Assembly: GCA_964412845.1 (NCBI GenBank)
Contig: CAYPQM010000048.1
Coordinates: forward strand, 1 to 40,397
Direction of reading: 5' to 3'
From: JAWWPY01 sp964412845
GTDB taxonomy: Bacteria; Actinomycetota; Actinomycetes; Streptosporangiales; Streptosporangiaceae
DNA length: 40,397 nt
Part shown: piece by piece, positions 32,461-40,076 of the stretch
Numbering within the stretch: the stretch's first letter is position 1
Layout of the letters: the number at the start of each line of letters is the position of its first letter
The notes under the pieces: generated by a model
The model's database searches: none
The model's input: only the letters and a program-made list of their open reading frames with translations
What the model was told of the DNA's origin: nothing
Translations under genes and position numbers: made by a program

Positions 32461-33537
32461 TCAGCCGACCTGCCAGGTGTCCGGGCCGGCCAGCAGGGTG
32501 GCCAGGTCGCCGTCGCCCTGGCGCTCCTTGGCCCGGTCGATCTGGTCAGACATCAGCTCGTCGTAGCTGGGCCGGGGCACCTGCCGGAACACGCCGATCG
32601 GGGTGTGCGCGAAGTCGGCGTTGTCCAGCCGGGACAGGGCGAACGCGTACGACGGGTTAGCCGCGTGGGCGTCATGTACCAGCAAGGAGTCCTCGTCGGC
32701 TCCGGCCACGTCAACGGCCTCCAGTGAGCCGTACTGGCCGAACCGCAGCCCGCGGCCGCGATCGGCGCCGAACCGGACCGGCTCGCCGTGCTCCAGCCGG
32801 ACCAGCTTGTCGTCCCGCGACGCCGGGTCGGTCAGCGGCGCGAACGCGTCGTCATTGAAGATCGGGCAGTTCTGGTAGATCTCGATGAACGCGGCGCCCT
32901 GGTGATCGGTCGCCGAGCGCAGCACGCTGGTCAGGTGCTTGCGGTCGGAGTCGATCGTGCGGGCCACGAAGCTGGCCTCCGCGCCGAGGGCCAGCGACAC
33001 CGGGTTGAACGGGGTGTCCAGCGAGCCGAACGGGGTGGACTTGGTGACCTTGCCCTGCGGGGAGGTCGGTGAGTACTGCCCCTTGGTCAGTCCGTAGATC
33101 CGGTTGTTGAAGAGCAGGATCTTGATGTTCACGTTGCGGCGCAGCGCGTGGATCAGGTGGTTGCCGCCAATGGACAGCGCATCGCCGTCACCGGTGATCA
33201 CCCAGACGGACAGGTCGGGGCGGGAGGCGGCCAGGCCGGTCGCGACGGCCGGGGCCCGCCCGTGGATCGAGTGCATCCCGTAGCTGTCCACGTAGTACGG
33301 GAGCCGCGATGAGCAGCCGATGCCGGAGATGATGACGACGTTCTCCCGCGGCACCTCCAGCTCGGGCAGGAAGGCCTGGAAGGCGGCCAGGATCGCGTAG
33401 TCGCCGCAGCCGGGGCACCAGCGGACATCCTGGTCGGACTTGAAGTCCTTGGTGGTGAGGCGCGTGTCGGTCTTCGGCACGAGCGTCAGCGAGGCGGGCC
33501 GCCGGGACTGCCCGGTGGCTGTCGTCCGCTCAGACAT
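32461..33537 (-). CDS. korB: 2-oxoacid:ferredoxin oxidoreductase beta subunit (KorB-like)
   Basis: Thiamine diphosphate-binding subunit of an enzyme that decarboxylates 2-oxoglutarate (or a related 2-oxoacid) to the acyl-CoA and reduces ferredoxin. 358 residues; WCPGCGD at 40-46 starts the ThDP fold, GDGDALSIGGNHLIHALRRN is the ThDP motif, followed by LLFNNRIYGLTKGQYSPTS. It does not carry its own ferredoxin domain. The ATG overlaps the end of korA by 8 bases. With korA it makes up the complete enzyme of actinobacteria and can replace the 2-oxoglutarate dehydrogenase step of the citric acid cycle. Confidence 0.92.
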   Translation of the reverse strand: MSERTTATGQSRRPASLTLVPKTDTRLTTKDFKSDQDVRWCPGCGDYAILAAFQAFLPELEVPRENVVIISGIGCSSRLPYYVDSYGMHSIHGRAPAVATGLAASRPDLSVWVITGDGDALSIGGNHLIHALRRNVNIKILLFNNRIYGLTKGQYSPTSPQGKVTKSTPFGSLDTPFNPVSLALGAEASFVARTIDSDRKHLTSVLRSATDHQGAAFIEIYQNCPIFNDDAFAPLTDPASRDDKLVRLEHGEPVRFGADRGRGLRFGQYGSLEAVDVAGADEDSLLVHDAHAANPSYAFALSRLDNADFAHTPIGVFRQVPRPSYDELMSDQIDRAKERQGDGDLATLLAGPDTWQVG

Positions 33538-35401
33538 GTGCGATCACTTCCTGGATGACACCGGCCAGTTCGGCCGCGCGGAACGGGAGCCCGCGCACCC
33601 GGTTGTACGAGATCACGTCGACCAGGTAGCGGCCGCGCAGCAGCAGCGCGAGCTGGCCCAGGTTGATCTCGGGGACAAGGACCTTGTCGTAGCTGCGCAG
33701 CACGTCACCGAGGTTGGCAGGCATCGGTGACAGATGCCGCAGGTGCGCCTGGGCGATCGAGCCGCCGGCCGTCCGCACTCGCCGCACGGCCGCGCCGATG
33801 GAGCCGAACGTGGACCCCCAGCCGAGCACCAGCACCTTGGCGTCGTTGTCCGGGTCGTCCACCTCAAGCGGCCCGATATCGGCCGCGATACCGTCGATCT
33901 TCGCCTGGCGCAGCCGCACCATCTTGTCGTGGTTGTCCGGGTCGTAGGAGATGGTGCCGGCGCCGTCGGCCTTCTCGATCCCGCCGATCCGGTGTTCCAG
34001 CCCTGGCGTGCCGGGCACGGCCCAGGGCCGGGCGAGAGTCTCCGGGTCACGCTGGAACGGCCGGAATTCGCCCGGTTTGCCGTCTTCGTCCAGCCAGTCC
34101 TCTGGCTTGCTGAACGAAAAACTTGTGCTGATGTCAGGCAGGCCGGCGACGTCCGGGATGCGCCATGGCTCCGACCCGTTGGCCAGGTAGCCGTCGGACA
34201 GCAGGATCACCGGCGTCCGGTACTTGACCGCGATGCGGACCGCCTCGATGGCGATTGTGAAGCAGTCGCCAGGGGTTGCCGGGGCGAGCACGGCCACCGG
34301 CGACTCCCCGTTCCGGCCGAACAGCGCCTGGAGCAGATCCGCCTGCTCCGTCTTGGTCGGCATACCGGTCGAGGGCCCGGCCCGCTGGATGTCGAGCACG
34401 ATGAGCGGCAGTTCGACCGAGGCCGCCAGGCCGATCGTCTCCGCCTTCAGCGCCATGCCAGGCCCTGAGGTGCTGGTCACCCCGAGAGCGCCGCCGAAGG
34501 CGGCGCCGAGCGCGGCGCCCACGCCCGCGATCTCGTCCTCGGCCTGAAAGGTCCGCACCCCGAACCGCTTGTGCTTGGACAGTTCGTGCAGGATGTCGGA
34601 GGCTGGGGTGATCGGGTAGGAGCCGAGGAAGATCGGCAGCCCGGACAGCTTGGACGCGGCGATCAGGCCGTACGCCAGCGCCGTGTTGCCGGTGATGTTG
34701 CGGTACGTGCCCGGCTCCAGCGTGGCTGGCTTGACCTCGTACTGCACCGAGAAGGCCTCGGTGGTCTCGCCGTAGTTCCAGCCGGCCTGGAACGCCGCGA
34801 TGTTCGCCTTCATGATCTCGGGCTTGGTCATGAACTTCGACTCAAGGAACTTCAGCGTGCTCTCCGGTGGCCGGTTGTAGAGCCAGGAGAGCAGGCCGAG
34901 CGCGAACATGTTCTTGGCGCGCTCGGCCTCCTTCCGCGAGACGTCGAACTGCTCAAGCGCCTTGACGGTCATCGAGGTGATCGGGACCGTGTGCACGTTG
35001 TAGGCCGATAGCGAGCCGTCCTCAAGAGGGCTGCTGTCGTAACCCACCTTGGCCAGGTTGCGCTTGGTGAACTCATCGGTGTTAGCGATGATGTCCGCGC
35101 CACGGGGTACATCGTCCAGGTTGGCCTTGAGCGCCGCTGGATTCATCGCGACCAGCACATCGGGCGCGTCACCAGGGGTCAGGATGTCGTGATCAGCGAA
35201 GTGGACCTGGAAGCTGGACACGCCGGGCAGCGTGCCAGCAGGCGCCCGGATCTCGGCTGGGAAATTGGGCAGTGTCGACAGGTCATTCCCGAAAGCGGCG
35301 GTTTCCTGGGTAAAACGGTCTCCGGCCAACTGCATGCCGTCGCCGGAGTCGCCCGCGAATCGGATGATGACACGGTCTAGTTGCTGGACCTGCTTGGTCA
35401 C
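33530..35401 (-). CDS. korA: 2-oxoacid:ferredoxin oxidoreductase alpha subunit, gamma-alpha fusion (KorA-like)
   Basis: 623 residues. The gamma domain comes first (residues about 8-190, RFAGDSGDGMQLAGDRFTQE, FPAEIRAPAGTLPGVSSFQV), then the pyrimidine-binding alpha domain (IFLGSYPITPASDILHELSK, FQAEDEIAGVGAALGAAFGG, TSTSGPGMALKAETIGLA). This fusion is usual for KorA. GTG 35401 has GAGGAGG 10 bases upstream. It is divergent from a reduced nuo group over a 406-base gap. Reduced ferredoxin from KorAB could feed a complex I that lacks its NADH module; this is inference from position. Confidence 0.92.
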   Translation of the reverse strand: MTKQVQQLDRVIIRFAGDSGDGMQLAGDRFTQETAAFGNDLSTLPNFPAEIRAPAGTLPGVSSFQVHFADHDILTPGDAPDVLVAMNPAALKANLDDVPRGADIIANTDEFTKRNLAKVGYDSSPLEDGSLSAYNVHTVPITSMTVKALEQFDVSRKEAERAKNMFALGLLSWLYNRPPESTLKFLESKFMTKPEIMKANIAAFQAGWNYGETTEAFSVQYEVKPATLEPGTYRNITGNTALAYGLIAASKLSGLPIFLGSYPITPASDILHELSKHKRFGVRTFQAEDEIAGVGAALGAAFGGALGVTSTSGPGMALKAETIGLAASVELPLIVLDIQRAGPSTGMPTKTEQADLLQALFGRNGESPVAVLAPATPGDCFTIAIEAVRIAVKYRTPVILLSDGYLANGSEPWRIPDVAGLPDISTSFSFSKPEDWLDEDGKPGEFRPFQRDPETLARPWAVPGTPGLEHRIGGIEKADGAGTISYDPDNHDKMVRLRQAKIDGIAADIGPLEVDDPDNDAKVLVLGWGSTFGSIGAAVRRVRTAGGSIAQAHLRHLSPMPANLGDVLRSYDKVLVPEINLGQLALLLRGRYLVDVISYNRVRGLPFRAAELAGVIQEVIAHV

Positions 35402-35807
35402 AGTTGGAGGACCTCCTCGACGCGCCGCAGCCGGGCGCTGTCAAAGCGCGGGTCCACGAGCGCCGCACCCGGGACAACGCTGTGCCCGGGGCCAGAGTTT
35501 AGGAATTAACCTGTATGTTACCTGCGCCACAATGCCGCAAAAGCGGTCACAGCCGCTGGGGAACTCGTCGTGACGGATCTCACAGTGTCGTGACGTACTC
35601 ACAGTAGTGCGCCTGGCTCAACACCGCGGGAGGCGCACGACACGGACTGTGACACCCTGAAGCGGAAAACCGAACCTTCCCTTGTTATACACGCCGTCGG
35701 CCCCGGCCAGGTTCACCTGGGCCTCCGACGCTGGCCGCCGGGAGCGGCGCAGGTGCCCGGCGCAGGTGCCCGCTGACCGCCTGGCGCCCTGCGGCTACGC
35801 TGGCCAG
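35402..35807. promoter_or_regulatory. Divergent intergenic region korA/nuoB2 with tandem repeats
   Basis: The gap between the divergent genes contains two tandem copies of GTCGTGACG..CTCACAGT (35567-35586 and 35587-35605, 20 and 19 bases) and two perfect copies of GGCGCAGGTGCCC (35746-35758, 35759-35771). The first pair lies near the middle and has the look of a regulator's double site. I recognise no consensus for it. Confidence 0.55.
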
Positions 35808-36308
35808 ATGCCTGCCGTGGACCTGCCCACGCCACGCGCTGGAAGCGAACCTGATAGGCGATCTGGTGCTGAGCCCCTTGTCATCGACACTGGCCTCGGG
35901 TACTCACTCTGGGTCCTCGACGCCGGGCTCGCCTGCTGCGCGGTGGAGTGTGCTGCCGCGCTGCGGCGGCTGGGCGGCCCGGGCGGTGACCCGGCGGCCG
36001 CGCCGGGGACTGACCGGGCCGGGGCCAGGGAGCAGGCCTGTGTGCTCATCGTGGCCGGCACCGTGACCGACAAGCTCGCCCCGCTGGTCCTGCGCGCTTA
36101 CCAGCGGATGCCGGGGCACAGGTATGTCATTTCGTTCGGCGCCTGTTCCAACAGCGGCGGCCCGTACTGGGACTCCTACTGCGTGACCAAGGGCGTTGAC
36201 CAGTTCATCCCCGTGGACCTCTACGTGCCGGGCTGCCCGCCGCGCCCTGAGGCGCTGCTGGACGGGCTGGAAACCCTCGCGGCGGGCCTGGCCGGGGAGA
36301 CGCGATGA
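35808..36308 (+). CDS. NuoB-like subunit of a second, reduced complex I gene group
   Basis: 166 residues. All four cysteines for cluster N2 are present: CC in LACCAVEC (43-44), ACSNSGG, and PGCPPRPEALLDGL. GTVTDKLAPLVLRAYQRMP is the NuoB landmark. It is shorter at the N-terminus than the usual NuoB and has an Ala/Gly-rich insert (about 52-72). ATG 35808 is the first in-frame start near the family N-terminus; no strong ribosome site is visible. It overlaps the next gene (ATGA). It belongs to the group B-C-I that faces korAB. It probably replaces or complements NuoB in a specialised complex. Confidence 0.88.
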   Translation: MPAVDLPTPRAGSEPDRRSGAEPLVIDTGLGYSLWVLDAGLACCAVECAAALRRLGGPGGDPAAAPGTDRAGAREQACVLIVAGTVTDKLAPLVLRAYQRMPGHRYVISFGACSNSGGPYWDSYCVTKGVDQFIPVDLYVPGCPPRPEALLDGLETLAAGLAGETR

Positions 36309-36874
36309 CGCCTGAGGAGATCATCCAGCGCGTCCACGCGGGGTTGGCAGCGGCGTGTGAGGTGAGCCAGGGGACGGTCACCGTGGTCGTGCCGCCGGCC
36401 GGGTGGCTCACCGCGCTCGCGTTCGCCCGGGACGACCTGGGCTGCGATTTCTTCGACTGGCTCAGCGCGGTCGACGAGCTGGACGCTGGCCTGGCGGTCG
36501 TGGTGCATGTGTACTCGCTGGTCGGCCGACATCATGTGCTGCTGCGAACCGTGCTGCCGCCTGGGTCTTGGGCGATGCCGACGGCTACCGGTATCTATCG
36601 CGGCGCGGCGTGGCACGAGCGTGAGACCCATGAGATGTTCGGCGTGGTTTTCGACGGTCATCCTGGGCCCGGGCCGCTGCTGCTGCCGGACGGATTCGAG
36701 GGACACCCGCTGCGCAAGGATTTCGTGCTCGCCGCGCGGGTGGCCAAGGAGTGGCCGGGAGCGAAAGACCCAGGTGACCGCGTCGGGGGGCGCGGTGGCC
36801 GCCGCCTGCCGCCACCCGGGGTTCCTGAGGGCTGGGTTCCCGGGGGCGGGGCTCCCGATGGCGTGCCGCGGTGA
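36305..36874 (+). CDS. NuoC-like subunit of the reduced nuo group
   Basis: 189 residues. The family region YRGAAWHERETHEMFGVVFD (about 99-118) and LLLPDGFEGHPLRKDFVL (about 125-142) is clear, and the N-terminal part DFFDWLSAVDELDAGLAVV fits the 30-kDa subunit. The final 35 residues are a Gly/Pro-rich tail. It is not fused to NuoD, and no nuoD lies in this group. Overlaps of 4 bases on both sides couple it to the B-like and I-like genes. Confidence 0.88.
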   Translation: MTPEEIIQRVHAGLAAACEVSQGTVTVVVPPAGWLTALAFARDDLGCDFFDWLSAVDELDAGLAVVVHVYSLVGRHHVLLRTVLPPGSWAMPTATGIYRGAAWHERETHEMFGVVFDGHPGPGPLLLPDGFEGHPLRKDFVLAARVAKEWPGAKDPGDRVGGRGGRRLPPPGVPEGWVPGGGAPDGVPR

Positions 36875-37401
36875 GCGGCGGGGAGATCGGCCCGGGCGGG
36901 CAGGCGGGCTCAGCCGGCCAGCCGGCGGGCTCCGCGGCGGCGCTGCCCGCGCGCAGCCGGGGAGTGATCGGACTGCTGGAGGAGAACTGCACGGTCTGCA
37001 TGCTGTGCGCCCGGGAGTGCCCGGACTGGTGTATCTACATCGATTCGCACAAGGAACCGGTGCCGGATCCGCCCGGTGGTCCGGCCAGCCGCGGGCGGCC
37101 CCGGGTACGCAACGTCCTGGACCGGTTCGCCATCGACTTCTCGCTGTGCATGTACTGCGGGATCTGCATCGAGGCGTGCCCGTACGACGCCCTGTTCTGG
37201 TCACCGGAATTCTCATACCCGGAAACCGACATCAGGGACCTGACGCACGAGCGGGACAAGCTGCGGGAATGGATGTGGACCGTGCCGCCGCCACCGGCCC
37301 ACGACCCAGGGGCGCCGCCGCCCAAGGAAGTGATCTCGGCCCGCGGCGGACCTGGCCGTCCGGGGGCTCCCGGCAGCCCGGGGACTCCGCCAGTCCGGTG
37401 A
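36871..37401 (+). CDS. NuoI-like 4Fe-4S protein of the reduced nuo group
   Basis: 176 residues with two full cluster motifs, CTVCMLCARECP and CMYCGICIEACP, the arrangement of NuoI, and the NuoI segment DALFWSPEFSYPE after them. The first 30 residues are Gly/Ala/Ser-rich and the last 35 Pro/Gly-rich; both are absent from the NuoI at 837-1400. The GTG overlaps the NuoC-like stop. The stop codon lies in the first unit of an 18-base minisatellite (37390-37497). Confidence 0.88.
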   Translation: MSGGEIGPGGQAGSAGQPAGSAAALPARSRGVIGLLEENCTVCMLCARECPDWCIYIDSHKEPVPDPPGGPASRGRPRVRNVLDRFAIDFSLCMYCGICIEACPYDALFWSPEFSYPETDIRDLTHERDKLREWMWTVPPPPAHDPGAPPPKEVISARGGPGRPGAPGSPGTPPVR

Positions 37402-37497
37402 TTCCCGCCAGTCCGGTGATTCCCGCCAGCCCGGTGATTCCCGCCAGTCCGGTGATTCCCGCCAGCCCGGTGATTCCCGGCAGTCCGGTGGCTCCTG
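37390..37497. repeat. 18-bp minisatellite, six units
   Basis: Units of 18 bases (CCAGTCCGGTGATTCCCG) run from 37390 to 37497. Units 2 and 4 equal unit 1; units 3 and 5 have C in place of T at base 5; unit 6 is degenerate. In the frame of the NuoI-like gene each unit contains TGA, so unit 1 ends that gene. In the next frame the array reads SPVIPA repeated. Confidence 0.95.
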
Positions 37498-37554
37498 GCC
37501 GCCTACGGATTCCCGGCCGTGCGCCGACTCCCGGCAATCTGGCCTCGGAACGCT

Positions 37555-37578
37555 TATAGTTACGTAGTGTATCTACGT
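37555..37578 (+). promoter_or_regulatory. Promoter with operator-like inverted repeat before a small ORF
   Basis: TATAGT (37555-37560) is a good -10 box. It is followed at once by ACGTAG-TGTAT-CTACGT (37562-37578), perfect 6-base arms over the expected start of transcription. This is a typical place for a repressor site. The only ORF with a ribosome site downstream on the plus strand starts at 37663. Confidence 0.55.
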
Positions 37579-37662
37579 GATTGCGCAGCGGAGCGCCCGG
37601 ATGTCATCACCCTGCCCGGCGCAGGGACTGCCGCGCAAGCCTGCCGAGGAGGCTGAGAGCCC

Positions 37663-37818
37663 ATGAAGGAAGGCACATATGTCCCCGCGCAAGCCCGCGG
37701 GGCCGAGGTGCCCGATGTTCCGCAGGTGCCGCCCGTCCAGGGCAGTCCGCCCGCGCCGCCGGGAGTGCCTCGCATCGCCGTGCCGCAGCCCCGGCCGGCC
37801 AGCGGCCGCGTGGCCTAA
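37663..37818 (+). CDS. Possible small Pro-rich protein, 51 residues
   Basis: An ATG 8 bases after GAGGAGGC begins MKEGTYVPAQARGAEVPDVP and ends RPASGRVA. It is rich in Pro, Val and Ala, has no hydrophobic helix, no cysteine and no family I recognise. A promoter with an operator-like repeat lies about 100 bases upstream. A longer overlapping frame from 37679 is Arg-rich and looks like a shadow. Whether this ORF is translated is uncertain. Confidence 0.35.
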   Translation: MKEGTYVPAQARGAEVPDVPQVPPVQGSPPAPPGVPRIAVPQPRPASGRVA

Positions 37819-37929
37819 CCGCCCGGGCGGCATGGCCGCTGCGCGCCGGTGGCTTGGCGCTGTCCGCCGGATGGCGCGCCGGGCAGCGTGCGGGTGTCCA
37901 CGGATGGCCTGGCGGCTGCGCGCGGGACC

Positions 37930-38421
37930 CTACCTGAAGTTGACGAACTGTAGGGCGAGGTCAAGCTCCTGGCCTTTGACCAGGGAGATCACGGCCTGAA
38001 GGTCGTCCTTCTTCTTCGACGAGACGCGCAGTTCATCGCCCTGGACCTGAGCGCGCACGCCCTTAGGCCCCTCGTCCCTGATGATCTTGCCGATCCTCTT
38101 GGCATCTTCCTGGGAGATGCCTTCCTTGAGGCTGATGGCCAGCCGGTACTCCTTGCCGGAGAGTTTCGGGTCGTCCGGGTCGAGGGTTTTCAGCGACACC
38201 TGGCGCTTGACCAGCTTGTCCCTGAAGACATCGAGCACCGCCTTGGCGCGCTCCTCGCTGTTCGCGCGGATCTCCACGGCATGATCGCCGGACCAGGCGA
38301 TGGATGCGCCGACGCCGCGGAAATCGAAGCGAGTGCCGATCTCCTTGGCCGCCTGGTTGAGCGCGTTGTCCACTTCCTGGTGGTCAATCTTGCTGACGAT
38401 GTCGAAACTGCTGTCCGCCAC
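37930..38421 (-). CDS. YajQ-family nucleotide-binding protein
   Basis: 163 residues, the standard length, from GTG 38421. Landmarks: ADSSFDIVSKIDHQEVDNAL at the start, RFDFRGVGASI, GKEYRLAISLKEGISQEDAK, IIRDEGPKGVRAQVQGDELR and the family's end DLQAVISLVKGQELDLALQF. YajQ proteins have two ferredoxin-like domains; some bind cyclic di-GMP, others RNA. GGAG lies just upstream. It is divergent from tRNA-Tyr, a neighbourhood common in actinobacteria. Confidence 0.93.
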   Translation of the reverse strand: MADSSFDIVSKIDHQEVDNALNQAAKEIGTRFDFRGVGASIAWSGDHAVEIRANSEERAKAVLDVFRDKLVKRQVSLKTLDPDDPKLSGKEYRLAISLKEGISQEDAKRIGKIIRDEGPKGVRAQVQGDELRVSSKKKDDLQAVISLVKGQELDLALQFVNFR

Positions 38422-38696
38422 CACAACTCCAATCCGGGATACACCACGTCCGGTCACGAGGCTACTGGCCCGCGGGGGGAGTGTGGTGGATCTGCGGCGC
38501 TGCCTCGGCCAGACCGTGACCGGTGCCCATCTACTGGTCGCGACCGGTGCTCCTCTACTGGTCGCGACGGTGTGCTTCGGCCAGATCGTGGCGGTGGGCC
38601 AGTGGCGGCGGCCGCGGCGGATCCTGCGGCTCGCATGCGACGGCCGGACGCGGTGTCCGCTATCCTTCACAGTGCCCGTCCTGCGGGACGGCGTCT
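38422..38696. promoter_or_regulatory. Divergent promoter region yajQ / tRNA-Tyr with a 24-bp tandem repeat
   Basis: CCGGTGC..TCTACTGGTCGCGA, a 24-base unit, occurs at 38520-38543 and again at 38544-38567 (22 of 24 bases alike). TATCCT (38661-38666) is a plausible -10 box for the tRNA gene, and a CCGTCC/GGACGG hairpin lies in the tRNA leader. Confidence 0.5.
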
Positions 38697-38781
38697 GGCA
38701 GGTTGCCCGAGCGGCCAAAGGGAGCGGTCTGTAAAACCGTCGGCTTAGCCTACGTTGGTTCGAACCCAACACCTGCCACCA
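38697..38781 (+). tRNA. tRNA-Tyr (anticodon GTA), CCA encoded
   Basis: The acceptor stem GGCAGGT (38697-38703) pairs with ACCTGCC (38771-38777), followed by A and an encoded CCA (38779-38781). The anticodon stem GCGGT/ACCGT encloses CTGTAAA with the anticodon GTA at 38731-38733. A long variable arm follows, as in class II bacterial tRNA-Tyr. The T arm contains GGTTCGAACCC. No copy of its 3' end is found downstream in the window, so there is no sign of an element inserted here. Confidence 0.96.
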
Positions 38782-39477
38782 TACATAGTCCCAGGTCAGC
38801 CCAGGTAACGAAGATCATCCGGAGCGCTGAAGGTAAGCGGTTTGCGGCACCTGGCCTGCTCCCAAGGACCCTGTGAGGCCTGGCAGCAGTCAGGCGGGGT
38901 GCTGATCTGCGTTGTCGTCATCCGGTGCCGATCTTGCGAGGTCTTGTGCCTCTGGGCCTGCCCCGTGATGGGGGCGTGTTCGGAACCGGCGCGGAACAGC
39001 ATCTGGCCATGGTCGGCGCTGGTTGGCTCACTGTGTGACCCCGCTCCGGGAGCTCGGAGCGGCGGAGGGGCACTGCGGCGGGACTGTGGTGTCCGCATTC
39101 CGCGCAGACTCGCTCACATGCCGAATAGCGGACGTTGCAACCTCGTATTGCTATGCACCGGCCCGCATATCCGGTGGCCCGCGGGAATGAGCACTCAGCG
39201 TCGATATCCATGCCTGGGCGCGCACGCCGATCGCCGATTAGAAATGCCTACTGAAACAGCAGGCATTTCCGAGCCAATGCGTGCGGAACGTCCGTTACGT
39301 TGCCTGCGTGGCTGGCTCGGAGGGCGGCAAGAATCTTCTACCCAGTAGCGGCCTTTGCGGAGGAAGTTTCCGATCTAGGTGTACTGACTACAAAGGCTAG
39401 ATATGGGCGGCACGGGATTGGATGATCTCGGAACAGGGGAAGGCCTTTGCCCTTCAAGTCGGCGTCGATCTAGTTGA
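38782..39477. other. Gene-free stretch between tRNA-Tyr and the Lrp-like gene
   Basis: About 700 bases. The longest open frame (38842-39348, plus) has a composition unlike the neighbouring genes, with many Cys and Arg, and no family landmark. The only clear structure is a strong hairpin at 39241-39269. I see no second tRNA gene. Confidence 0.55.
39241..39269. terminator. Long hairpin, possible terminator
   Basis: GAAATGCCT (39241-39249) and AGGCATTTC (39261-39269) form a perfect 9-base stem; after one A/C mismatch, CTG and CAG extend it, leaving a loop of AAA. No T tract follows on the plus strand. It lies in a gene-free stretch and could terminate a transcript from either side. Confidence 0.5.
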
Positions 39478-39921
39478 TCACGTGGTGTCGGCGGAGAGCG
39501 TCTTCATGGTGACGTAGCTGGTCACCATGGCCACGCCGGGCAGGCTGGCCAGCCGGTTGGCGTGGAAGTCCTCGTAGGCGGGCAGGTCGGCGACCTCGAC
39601 CTGGAGCAGGTAGTCGTAGTTGCCGGTGATGTGGTGGCTGTGCACCACTTCGGGCAGCCGGATGACCGCACGCTCGAACGCGACCACATCGGCGCGGGCA
39701 TGCCGCACCAGCCTGACACCAGCGAACACCCGCAGGCTGCGGCCGACTGCGGCCGGATCGATCAGTGCCCGGTAACCGCGGATCACGCCGGTCTGCTCCA
39801 GCCGGCGCACGCGCCGGAGGCAGGGCGATGGCGACAGGCCAACCCGGGCGGCGAGTTCGGCGTTGCTGATGCGGCCGTGCTCTTCAAGCACGGCCAGTAT
39901 TGACCGGTCCACGTCATCCAT
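39478..39921 (-). CDS. Lrp/AsnC-family transcriptional regulator
   Basis: 147 residues. The N-terminal helix-turn-helix is at 1-50 (MDDVDRSILAVLEEHGRISN, AELAARVGLSPSPCLRRVRR), then the RAM ligand domain (about 60-145, with HHITGNYDYLLQVEVADLPA). Such proteins bind amino acids and form octamers. It is divergent from a Cys/Met-metabolism enzyme gene 156 bases away, so it probably regulates it in response to an amino acid. Confidence 0.92.
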   Translation of the reverse strand: MDDVDRSILAVLEEHGRISNAELAARVGLSPSPCLRRVRRLEQTGVIRGYRALIDPAAVGRSLRVFAGVRLVRHARADVVAFERAVIRLPEVVHSHHITGNYDYLLQVEVADLPAYEDFHANRLASLPGVAMVTSYVTMKTLSADTT

Positions 39922-39977
39922 CGTGGCAGATTATTGCTCTATTGCTGCGTCTACCACAATCAAGTGCCACGAGCTGG

Positions 39978-40002
39978 CGGCAACTTGCTGCCAAAGTTGC
40001 CG
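39978..40002. promoter_or_regulatory. Inverted repeat between the Lrp-like gene and the PLP enzyme gene
   Basis: CGGCAACTT (39978-39986) and AAGTTGCCG (39994-40002) are perfect 9-base arms with a 7-base spacer. The site lies 57 bases from the Lrp start and 75 bases before the PLP enzyme start, so it may be the operator of the Lrp-like protein, or fold as a hairpin in the leader. Confidence 0.55.
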
Positions 40003-40076
40003 GCATCGGTTCGCGTCGGCGTGCCGGCCGGGCAGGCTTGTGGTGTCACACCAGATGGTCCACCGGAGGGGAAACC

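Noticed and set aside
37390..37497. The 18-bp array as a CRISPR array
   Set aside because: The units are directly adjacent without spacers and no cas gene is present.
37663..37818. The small Pro-rich ORF as a peptide natural product precursor
   Set aside because: It has no core-like Cys, Ser or Thr cluster, and no modification enzyme is nearby.
37679..37999. Plus-strand ORF of 106 residues starting inside the small Pro-rich ORF
   Set aside because: It is Arg-rich, runs into the end of yajQ on the other strand and has no ribosome site; the overlapping ORF from 37663 has one.
38697..38781. tRNA-Tyr as an attachment site for an integrated element
   Set aside because: No repeat of its 3' end and no integrase fragment were found downstream in the window.
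38842..39348. Plus-strand ORF of 168 residues after tRNA-Tyr
   Set aside because: There is no ribosome site or family landmark, the composition is odd (many Cys, Arg) and a strong hairpin lies inside it.
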